DNA from: CALDSL01 sp039810245 | GTDB taxonomy: Bacteria > Chloroflexota > Anaerolineae > Anaerolineales > Anaerolineaceae | Direction: 5' to 3' | DNA length: 64,000 nt | Assembly (NCBI GenBank): GCA_039810245.1 | Contig: JBDHWQ010000001.1 | Location: 434,001 to 498,000 of the forward strand | Shown: piece after piece, positions 57,661 to 64,000 of the stretch | Layout of the letters: each line of letters begins with the position of its first letter | How positions within the stretch are numbered: the stretch's first letter is position 1 | The notes under the pieces: model-generated | The model's input: only the letters and a program-made list of their open reading frames with translations | Database searches by the model: none | What the model was told of the DNA's origin: nothing | Position numbers and translations under genes: made by a program

Positions 57661-59275
57661 GCGCGCCTTCGGCGGCGTGGTGCTCGTCACCTGGCTGCTG
57701 TCGGTGCTGGCCTGCTCATCGGGTTATATCGGCAGCACAGAGCTGACCGAGACGGCCGCCGTTCTGCCCACCAGCGCACCCACCATCCTGCCGCCCACCA
57801 GCGCGCCGTCCGAGACAGCCGGACCGCTGGCATCCGTGCCCACCGACACGCCGGAATCCGTAGCCGGCAGCGGCGCCACGCCGGATTACACCGCCACTCC
57901 ACCGCGCCCCACGCAGACGCCCACCCACACGCCCACCCCTGGCCCCAGCCCTACCCCGCTGCCGCCCATCCTGTATCAGACGATGGCCGGCGATACGCTG
58001 CCCTCGCTGGCGGTGCGCTTTGGCGTTGCGCCCGAAGAAATCACCTCGCCTGACCCCATCCCCCCCGAAGGCTACATCAGCCCCAACCAACTGCTCATCA
58101 TCCCGGCCAGGCTCGACATGGAAAATACTTCGCCGCAGCAGTTGATTATGCCTGACAGCGAAGTGGTGTTCTCGCCCTCAGCCGTAGACTTTGACATCAA
58201 TGCCTACGTCAACAAAGCCGGCGGCTACCTGAGCACCTACCGAGAATGGATGAGCATGGGCTGGCTGAGCGGCGCGGACGTTGTCAAGCGCGTGGCGGTG
58301 GAAAACTCGGTCAACCCGCGCTTGCTGCTGGCGCTGCTCGAATTCCAGGGCCACTGGATCTACGGCCAGCCGCGCAGCCTGGCCGAGCGCGATTACCCAT
58401 TGGGCTATGTGGATTTCAGCCGGAAAGACCTGTACAAGCAGCTTTCGTGGGCGGTGGAGCAGCTATCCATTGGCTATTACGGCTGGCAGAACGGCCATAT
58501 CACCGAGCTGGAGTTCAGCGACGGTACGCTGGTACGACTGTGGCCCGAGCTGAACTGCGGCACGGTGGCAATTGCGTATTTCTTCTCGCGCATCTATAAC
58601 GCCAACGACTGGGCCAACCTGCTCTCCTCGCCGGATATCGGCTTCCTGGCGCTGCACCAGAAGATGTATGGCAACCCCTGGCTGCGCGCGCAAAGCGTAG
58701 AGCCGTTGTTCCCCCCCGACCTGACACAACCCGACCTCAACCTGCCCTACGCCGCCGGCGAAAGCTGGGCCTTCAGCGGCGGGCCGCACCCTGCCTGGGG
58801 GCCGAACGGTGCGCTGGCCGCCCTGGATTTCGCCCCACCATCGATGAAACCCGGCTGCGTGGAGTCCAACCTGTGGGTTACCGCGGCGGCCACCGGGCTG
58901 GTGGTGCGCACCAGCCCCGGCGTGGTGGTGCTCGACCTGGACGGCGATGGCTACGAGCAGACCGGCTGGGTGCTGCTCTACCTGCACGTGGCCACCAAAG
59001 ACCGCGTTCAGGTAGGCCAGTGGATGACGATGGACGACCGCATGGGGCATCCTTCGTGTGAAGGCGGGCAGGCTACCGGCACGCACGTGCACCTGGCGCG
59101 CAAGTACAACGGCCAGTGGATGCTGGCCGACGGGCCGATCCCCTTCCTGCTCAGCGGGTGGCGCGCCCACGCCGGCAAAGAGATTTACCAGGGTACGATG
59201 ACCAAAGACGATAAGACCATCACCGCCTGCACCTGCGGCAATGCTGAGTCACTGGCTTCGCGCCCGGCGCAGTAA
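57602..59275 (+). CDS. LysM-M23 lipoprotein, tandem copy 2
   Basis: A 557-residue paralogue with lipobox LSVLAC, a long Pro/Thr linker with PTQTPTHTPTPGPSPTP, a shorter LysM-like segment (YQTMAGDTLPSLAVRFGVAP), the same central domain (NSVNPRLLLALLEFQGHW) and an M23-like end (GGPHPAWG, AALDFAPPS, GTHVHLARKYNGQW). The start at 57602 makes a 59-base overlap with copy 1, needed to keep the signal peptide; no better start is seen. Confidence 0.83.
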   Translation: MTRWLKPGPSAGLKTRSIAKRAFGGVVLVTWLLSVLACSSGYIGSTELTETAAVLPTSAPTILPPTSAPSETAGPLASVPTDTPESVAGSGATPDYTATPPRPTQTPTHTPTPGPSPTPLPPILYQTMAGDTLPSLAVRFGVAPEEITSPDPIPPEGYISPNQLLIIPARLDMENTSPQQLIMPDSEVVFSPSAVDFDINAYVNKAGGYLSTYREWMSMGWLSGADVVKRVAVENSVNPRLLLALLEFQGHWIYGQPRSLAERDYPLGYVDFSRKDLYKQLSWAVEQLSIGYYGWQNGHITELEFSDGTLVRLWPELNCGTVAIAYFFSRIYNANDWANLLSSPDIGFLALHQKMYGNPWLRAQSVEPLFPPDLTQPDLNLPYAAGESWAFSGGPHPAWGPNGALAALDFAPPSMKPGCVESNLWVTAAATGLVVRTSPGVVVLDLDGDGYEQTGWVLLYLHVATKDRVQVGQWMTMDDRMGHPSCEGGQATGTHVHLARKYNGQWMLADGPIPFLLSGWRAHAGKEIYQGTMTKDDKTITACTCGNAESLASRPAQ

Positions 59276-59308
59276 GCCTGAGGTTATTCTCTGCCGCTCG
59301 CTTTTATG

Positions 59309-59323
59309 GTATCTTAAAGATAC
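59309..59323. promoter_or_regulatory. Palindrome before the third LysM-M23 gene
   Basis: GTATCTTAAAGATAC is a perfect 7-bp inverted repeat around one base, 17 bases before the start codon. It may be an operator or an mRNA element that blocks the ribosome site. Confidence 0.4.
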
Positions 59324-59339
59324 TATCCTTAAAGGTACG

Positions 59340-60881
59340 ATGAAACTGCAACCTTCTCTCCAGATCCCTCATCAAACACGTTGGCGGACGCAGCGCGCTG
59401 CGCGCGTCATGATTTTCCTGCTGCTGCTGGTCGCGATGACCGCCTGCACAGTCGACGCACTGCCCGCGCCGGACTCAACCGGCGAAGAACTGCCCGCGCT
59501 ACCCACACCCATTGAAGGCGTGCCGCAGCCAACCGCGCTCCCCGAGCGCCCGCAGTATGGCCCTGGCGAGCTGGTGGAGTATATTGCCCAGACCGGTGAT
59601 ACGCTGCCCGCGCTGGCGGTGCGTTTCAACACCACCGAGCGCGAGATCCGCGCAGCCAACCCGGTCATCCCGCTGGATGCCACCACCATGCCGCCCGGCA
59701 TGCCGATGCGAATACCGATTTACTATGAGCCGCTGTGGGGCACACCGTACCAGATCATCCCCGACAGCCTGTTTGTCAACGGGCCCGCGCAGGTGGGTTT
59801 TGATGCCGAAGCCTTTGTACGCGAGCAGCCAGGCTGGTTCAAGTTTTATCACCGCTACGTCAATGGTGAGGAACGCTACGGCGGCGAGCTGATCGACAAC
59901 ATTGCCATCAATTACAGTGTCAGCCCGCGGCTGCTGCTGGCCATCCTCGAATACCAGACCGGCGCGCTCAGCCAGGCACAGGTGCCCGACCCCGAGCCGC
60001 GCTACCCGCTGGGCCATCTCAACGCCCGCGACCAGGGCTATTACAGCCAGCTTGTTTGGGCTGCCAATACGCTCAACAATGGCTATTACGGCTGGCGCGC
60101 TGGCACGTTGACGGAGTTTGAGCATTTCGACGGCCGCATTGAGCGCCCCGACCCCTGGCAGAACGCCGGCACGGTGGCGCTGCAATATTACTTCTCGCTG
60201 GTGCTGCGCAACCGCGATGCCTTCACCCAGGCCATCCACGCCCAGGGCCTGGAAGCAACCTACCTGCGCCTGTTTGGCGACCCCTGGGAGAACGTCCAGG
60301 CGCACATCCCGGTGAGCCTCACCCAGCCGGCGCTGAGCTTCCCGTTCCCCACCGGCAAGACCTGGTCCTTCACCGGCGGCCCGCACACCAACTGGGGCAC
60401 CGGCATGCCCTACACCGCGCTGGATTTTGCCCCGCCCGCGAATGCCACCGGCTGCGCCATCTCAGAGGATTGGGCTACCGCCATGGCCGATGGCGTTATC
60501 GCGCGCACCGGCAATGCGCTGGCCGAGCTGGACCTGGACGGCGACGGTGATATCCGTACCGGTTGGGTAATCTACTACCTCCACCTGGCTAACGACGGAC
60601 TCATCCGCCAGGGGGCGCGTGTCAAGGCCGGCGACCCGCTGGGGCATCCTTCCTGCGAGGGCGGCAACGCCACTGGCACGCACGTGCACATCGCCCGCAA
60701 GTACAACGGCGAGTGGATCCCCGCCGGCGGCGTGCTGGCATTCGATCTGGAAGGCTGGATCGCGCGCGAAGGCGGTGAACCCTACCAGGGCACGCTGACG
60801 CATTTCAGCGAAACTGCCACGGCGAACACCAGCGGCGATTCCACCACCCTGGTGCATTCCCAGCCGGCGCCCATACAATAA
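59340..60881 (+). CDS. LysM-M23 lipoprotein, tandem copy 3
   Basis: A 513-residue paralogue: lipobox MTAC, LysM-like YIAQTGDTLPALAVRFNTTE, central YSVSPRLLLAILEYQTGAL and M23-like GGPHTNWGTG, TALDFAPPA, GTHVHIARKYNGEW. The ATG at 59340 follows AAAGG. A palindrome precedes it, so it may be controlled apart from copies 1 and 2. It ends at a strong terminator. Confidence 0.85.
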   Translation: MKLQPSLQIPHQTRWRTQRAARVMIFLLLLVAMTACTVDALPAPDSTGEELPALPTPIEGVPQPTALPERPQYGPGELVEYIAQTGDTLPALAVRFNTTEREIRAANPVIPLDATTMPPGMPMRIPIYYEPLWGTPYQIIPDSLFVNGPAQVGFDAEAFVREQPGWFKFYHRYVNGEERYGGELIDNIAINYSVSPRLLLAILEYQTGALSQAQVPDPEPRYPLGHLNARDQGYYSQLVWAANTLNNGYYGWRAGTLTEFEHFDGRIERPDPWQNAGTVALQYYFSLVLRNRDAFTQAIHAQGLEATYLRLFGDPWENVQAHIPVSLTQPALSFPFPTGKTWSFTGGPHTNWGTGMPYTALDFAPPANATGCAISEDWATAMADGVIARTGNALAELDLDGDGDIRTGWVIYYLHLANDGLIRQGARVKAGDPLGHPSCEGGNATGTHVHIARKYNGEWIPAGGVLAFDLEGWIAREGGEPYQGTLTHFSETATANTSGDSTTLVHSQPAPIQ

Positions 60882-60883
60882 GA

Positions 60884-60921
60884 AAAAGTGGTTGCGCGGC
60901 CGAGGCTGCGCAACCACTTTT
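60884..60921. terminator. Bidirectional rho-independent terminator
   Basis: A 14-bp perfect stem (AAAAGTGGTTGCGC / GCGCAACCACTTTT) with a 10-base loop between the convergent LysM-M23 and OsmC genes. Confidence 0.9.
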
Positions 60922-60936
60922 CTGCTCCTGTCTTTT

Positions 60937-61362
60937 TCACCCTTCCAGCACGGTGATCGTATACGTGATCGGCACTACCTGGCTGAGCGTGGCGTAGGCC
61001 GGGCAGTACTTTGTGATGGAAAGCTCGACCGAGCGCTGCACAGCGGCCAGATCCACATTGTGGCCGGTGACAAGATACTCAAGCTCGATGGCGACAAAGG
61101 TACGCGGGTGCTCATCGCGTTGGCGCGTGTGAGCGCGCACTTCAAAAGCGGTCACATCCTGCTGCTTTTTCTTCAGGATGGAAATCACATCCATGCCGGT
61201 GCACCCGGCCAGCCCAATCGCGAACAGCTCCATCGGCCGGAAACCATCATTGTCACCGCCGACCGCCGGGCTGGCGCCCAGAGGCAGCTCAAACCCGGTA
61301 TCAGCGCTGCCAGTGAACGACAGGCCATGCTTCCAGACCGCTTTGGCATCCATCTTCTTCAT
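60937..61362 (-). CDS. OsmC/Ohr family peroxiredoxin-like protein
   Basis: A 141-residue protein with PMELFAIGLAGCTGMDVISI (first redox Cys) and TKYCPAYATLSQV (second Cys), the two-Cys pattern of OsmC proteins that reduce organic hydroperoxides. The start at 61362 or the ATG three codons later (61353, better spaced from GAGGGAG) are both possible. It is 28 bases downstream of the thioredoxin-fold selenoprotein gene, which may supply electrons. Confidence 0.9.
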   Translation of the reverse strand: MKKMDAKAVWKHGLSFTGSADTGFELPLGASPAVGGDNDGFRPMELFAIGLAGCTGMDVISILKKKQQDVTAFEVRAHTRQRDEHPRTFVAIELEYLVTGHNVDLAAVQRSVELSITKYCPAYATLSQVVPITYTITVLEG

Positions 61363-61390
61363 TCTCCCTCACCTCGCGTAGGGCCAACGG

Positions 61391-62068
61391 TTACCCGCTG
61401 GCAGCGCGCTGCAATGCTTTCTGAATTTCTCCCACCAGCGCGTCTTCGGGCACGGCGCCAACCACATTGCCAAGCCCATCATTGATGGTGGTGTGCGGCA
61501 CGCCGCTGACGTCAAATTTATCCGCCAGGGCGGGGAATTCCATTGCTTCCACCGCTTCCGCCTGCACCAGCGGGCTTTCCATTGCCATCTGATGAGCGAG
61601 CACCACGGCTCGCGGGCAGTACGGTCAGGTAGGGGTGACGAAGACTTGCAGCAGCAGCGGCTGTTTCAATTCGGCCAGGTAGGCGCGCGTCTGCGGGGTC
61701 AGCCCCGAGTCGCGGCGCGAGACGATCAGCAGGTCGTTGATCAGCGAGGTAAACTCGTGGCCGGCGGGGATGCCGGAATAACGCACGCCGTAATCGATGA
61801 TCTGGTCGCCATCTTTACCGGCGATCACATAGGCCGGGGTGCGTTCCACCGCGTAGCGCGCGGCGGTTTCTGCGTCATCCTGCAAATCAAATACTTCGAT
61901 GCTCAACTTGCCGGAAAGCGAGATCACTTCTTCCAGCAGTTGTTGGGTCTCGTCACAGTACTCGCAGTTCTCGCGGCTGCGGAAGAAGAGCACGTGCACC
62001 GGGTTGCTCAGCTCCGCGAATACTTCCTGCACCTGTTTTAAAATGCCGTCATCCAGAATTTTCGCCAT
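61391..62068 (-). CDS. Selenocysteine-containing thioredoxin-fold protein (PDO/glutaredoxin-like), in-frame UGA
   Basis: Read through one TGA the frame encodes 225 residues, the length of protein disulfide oxidoreductases with two thioredoxin folds. Fold 1 has HVLFFRSRENCEYCDETQQL (CEYC). Fold 2 reads VFVTPT-U-PYCPRAVVLAH, where family members have TPTCPYCP; the TGA codon (61627-61625, residue 148) thus stands exactly at the first catalytic Cys, giving U-x-x-C. The frame stays open after it with family sequence (FDVSGVPHTTIND). A SECIS-like hairpin begins 11 nt after the UGA. The start at 62068 follows AGGGAG. It is co-directional with OsmC. A nonsense mutation is the alternative but would have to hit this one codon. 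Confidence 0.85.
61596..61613 (-). promoter_or_regulatory. Bacterial SECIS-like hairpin
   Basis: On the minus strand GCGAGC-CGTGGT-GCTCGC forms a 6-bp stem with a 6-base loop whose second base is G. It lies 11 nt after the UGA, the spacing known for bacterial SECIS mini-helices, with 17 nt from UGA to the loop. Confidence 0.75.
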
Positions 62069-62178
62069 CCGTTTCTCCCTATCATTTTGCCGGCCCGCGT
62101 GGGGCCGGATCAGATCTGCCACAACCCGAATTATGGCCGATTTCGGCGAAAAAGGGAAATGGAAACACGGGTGGTTTC

Positions 62179-63234
62179 TTACACCTGCGACAGCGGCCAG
62201 GTGGGCAGCACGTCGAGGTCGAGCGGGTCGCGCTGACCGGCGATAAAGCGGAAATAGCCGGCGGCGGCGATCATAGCGGCGTTATCCGTGCACAGCGCGA
62301 GCTGCGGAATGTGCACCGGGAACTTGTGCTGCCCCAGGAAAGCCTCGCGCAGCGCTTTGTTGGCCGATACCCCGCCCGCCACCAGGATTTCCTTCGCGCC
62401 AAACGTCTCCGCGGCGCGCAGGGTCTTGCTGAGCAGCACGTCCACCACCGCGCTCTGGAAGCTGGCCGCCAGGTCTTCGACCGGCAGGCGCTTGCCCTCT
62501 TCTTCGAACTGTCGCACCACGCGCAGCACAGCCGTCTTCAGCCCGCTGAACGAGAAATCCCAGGTGCCATCCAGCCGCGCGCGCGGGAAGTGAAACGCCT
62601 CGGGGTTGCCCGTCTGCGCCGCTTTCTGGATCGACGGCCCGCCGGGGTATGGAAGGCCCAGCAGCCGAGCCACCTTATCGAAGGCCTCACCGGAAGCGTC
62701 GTCGAGCGTGGCGCCCAGGCGCTTATACTGCAAATGCCCGGTGACCAGGTTCAGCTCAGAGTGCCCGCCGGAAACCAGCAGCGCCAGCAGCGGGAACTGC
62801 GGCGCAGGCGGCGGATTTTGCAGGTCGGCCGGGTGCACCCAGGCCGAGTAAATATGGCCTTCAAGGTGATTGACCCCGATCAGCGGCAGGCCGCGCGCCA
62901 AAGCCAGGCCCTTTGCGGTATTCATGCCCACCACCAGCGAGCCGGGCAGCCCCGGGCCGCGCGTCACTGCGATTGCGTCAATATCGGCCAGAGTCAGGTG
63001 CGCGCGCTGCAGGGCTTCTTCCACCACCGCGTGAATTGTGCGGATGTGCTGGCGCGAAGCCACCTCGGGGAATACGCCGCCGTACTTGGCGTGTATATCG
63101 ATCTGAGTAGCCACAACCGAAGAAAGCAGCGCGCGCCCGTTTTCGAGCACCGCTGCGGCGGTTTCATCACAGGATGATTCGATCCCCAGAATCCGCGCTG
63201 GGGGATAGATTTGCGCCGAGCCAGAAGGTTCCAT
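62179..63234 (-). CDS. tsaD: tRNA N6-adenosine threonylcarbamoyltransferase
   Basis: A 351-residue ASKHA-fold enzyme that, with TsaB and TsaE, places the threonylcarbamoyl group on A37 of ANN-decoding tRNAs. ILGIESSCDETAAAV, the iron-binding HLEGH, LVSGGHSEL, DDASGEAFDKVARLLGLPYP and VAGGVSANKALRE are all present. Normal length. The gene is 110 bases upstream of the selenoprotein gene and is housekeeping. Confidence 0.96.
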   Translation of the reverse strand: MEPSGSAQIYPPARILGIESSCDETAAAVLENGRALLSSVVATQIDIHAKYGGVFPEVASRQHIRTIHAVVEEALQRAHLTLADIDAIAVTRGPGLPGSLVVGMNTAKGLALARGLPLIGVNHLEGHIYSAWVHPADLQNPPPAPQFPLLALLVSGGHSELNLVTGHLQYKRLGATLDDASGEAFDKVARLLGLPYPGGPSIQKAAQTGNPEAFHFPRARLDGTWDFSFSGLKTAVLRVVRQFEEEGKRLPVEDLAASFQSAVVDVLLSKTLRAAETFGAKEILVAGGVSANKALREAFLGQHKFPVHIPQLALCTDNAAMIAAAGYFRFIAGQRDPLDLDVLPTWPLSQV

Positions 63235-63273
63235 AGGGGTATTTTAACCGATTAATGGCACGGAGACCAACGA

Positions 63274-64000
63274 TTACCCTCTCACCGGCAGCAACAGGTC
63301 CATAGGGTAATCCGCCAGGATCTCAAACCGGCCATCCGGGCGGGCGTAATAGGTATTTTCCAGGCGCACGCCCATCCCGCGCTCGGGATAATACAAGCCT
63401 GGCTCCAGGGTGAAGACCATTCCGGGCTGCAGGGTGTCGAGGGTAGGCCCGTACAGGCGGAACCAGGGGCGCTCGTGGATGTTGAGACCAACCCCATGCC
63501 CCAGCCCATGTGGAAAGCCGATTTCCGTGTCCGGGGTGCTCAGCATCGTGGGGTGGCCCTGCGCCTCGAACAGCTCACACGCCAGGCGCTGGATCGCGGC
63601 GCAGTCCGCGCCGACCGCCAGCGCGCTTTCCAGCTTGCGGTAGACGGTAAACACATCTTCATACAATCGCTGCGCCTCGTCCGTGGCGTAGCCCAGGCAC
63701 CAGGTGCGGGTGAAGTCGTAGAAATACCCGCCGCCCGATTCGCACGGAAAAATATCGAAGACGATGGTCTGCCCCAGCCGCAGCGGGTCGGAAGGCGTGC
63801 CCAGCGAGTGCGGTACGCCGGCGTCGCGCCCGATGGCGAAAATCGTGTGCTCAGGGTCCTCGGCCCCGGCCTCCGCCAGCCACAGGCGAATGCGCTTATG
63901 CGCGTCGCCGATGGTCAGTGCGCGGCCGTCCGCGTCCACCAGCACGCCATCGCGCGCCCGCTGTGACGTCAGCCACTCCGCCAGTCGCGCCACCACCCCG
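63274..64000 (-). CDS. M24 family metallopeptidase (Xaa-Pro aminopeptidase-like), partial at right edge
   Basis: The C-terminal 240 or so residues of a pita-bread peptidase. Metal ligands are visible in IVFDIFP and YDFTRTW (two Asp), PHGLGHGVGLNIHE (His), TLEPGLYYP (Glu) and VRLENTYY (Glu). The frame is open to the window edge, so the N-terminal domain and true start lie beyond 64000. Members cut X-Pro bonds or, in some branches, creatine-like substrates. Confidence 0.9.
   Translation of the reverse strand, partial: GVVARLAEWLTSQRARDGVLVDADGRALTIGDAHKRIRLWLAEAGAEDPEHTIFAIGRDAGVPHSLGTPSDPLRLGQTIVFDIFPCESGGGYFYDFTRTWCLGYATDEAQRLYEDVFTVYRKLESALAVGADCAAIQRLACELFEAQGHPTMLSTPDTEIGFPHGLGHGVGLNIHERPWFRLYGPTLDTLQPGMVFTLEPGLYYPERGMGVRLENTYYARPDGRFEILADYPMDLLLPVRG

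Noticed and set aside
61391..61606. A separate 71-residue gene starting with GTG
   Set aside because: It has no ribosome binding site, is in the same phase as the upstream frame and carries the second half of a thioredoxin fold. It is better read as the part after a selenocysteine codon.
1..64000. CRISPR arrays, rRNA genes, insertion sequences with transposase, replication origin
   Set aside because: No regularly spaced repeats, rRNA-like segments, transposase frames or DnaA-box clusters were seen.

Overview
The window is GC-rich bacterial DNA with densely packed genes, short intergenic gaps and frequent ATGA or GTGA overlaps. Several traits suggest a Gram-positive-like or monoderm anaerobe of the Chloroflexota (Anaerolineae-like): lipoproteins with Ala/Pro/Thr-rich linkers after the lipobox, LysM-M23 lipoproteins with PTPTP-type spacers, a Bmp-type nucleoside ABC importer, an ECF importer and a probable selenoprotein. 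This placement is an inference from style; no rRNA is present. The only RNA gene I find is a tRNA-Pro(CGG).

Layout. 1-4.0 kb (minus strand): a GntR/UTRA regulator coupled to an M42 aminopeptidase, a 5-formyl-THF cyclo-ligase-like protein, and a regulator that fuses a GntR winged helix to the same cyclo-ligase fold. 4.1-7.4 kb (plus): a fused cobalamin-binding/glutamate-mutase-like protein overlapping an opine-dehydrogenase-like protein, then a small YkvA-type protein. 7.4-11.6 kb: phosphopentomutase divergent from a nucleoside hydrolase, M20 peptidase and orphan RarA-C-terminal-like domain. 11.7-30.9 kb: an FCD-type regulator with its own promoter and operator, followed by 17 co-directional genes that form a complete nucleoside uptake and breakdown system: Bmp lipoprotein, ATPase and two permeases, two nucleoside phosphorylases, a nucleoside hydrolase, a PNP, two deoxyribosyltransferases, two MFS transporters, adenine deaminase, ribokinase, a further permease, an MTA/SAH-type deaminase and a methyltransferase. 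31-41.5 kb: creatininase-like protein, DUF4037, a URO-D-like methyltransferase, a Cys/Met-type PLP lyase, a second amidohydrolase, a lipid kinase, GlmS, a PPC-domain protein and an MFS transporter. 41.7-50.4 kb: an ECF importer plus two uridine phosphorylases in one minus-strand operon. A promoter upstream of that operon carries the same 15-bp operator as the promoter of the GntR/HutC gene at 49.6 kb. 50.4-54.7 kb: rhodanese, gluconokinase, tRNA-Pro, and an AT-rich islet carrying a TauE/SafE gene. 54.8-60.9 kb: four cell-envelope lipoproteins, including three tandem LysM-M23 paralogues. 60.9-64 kb (minus): OsmC, a thioredoxin-fold protein with an in-frame UGA at its catalytic Cys, TsaD, and a partial M24 peptidase.

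How it fits together. Nucleosides enter by the Bmp ABC system and probably by the ECF system. They are cleaved by phosphorylases, hydrolases or deoxyribosyltransferases. Ribose-1-phosphate is converted by phosphopentomutase and free ribose by ribokinase; adenine is deaminated. The neighbouring C1, cobalamin, folate and sulfur-amino-acid genes suggest linked methyl-group metabolism, but this is less certain.

Most notable items: the probable selenoprotein at 61391-62068, with a UGA in a U-x-x-C motif and a SECIS-like hairpin exactly 11 nt after it; the GntR-cyclo-ligase fusion; the fused cobalamin mutase/opine dehydrogenase pair; the operator-linked ECF-uridine phosphorylase regulon; and a tRNA-Pro-bounded AT-rich islet.
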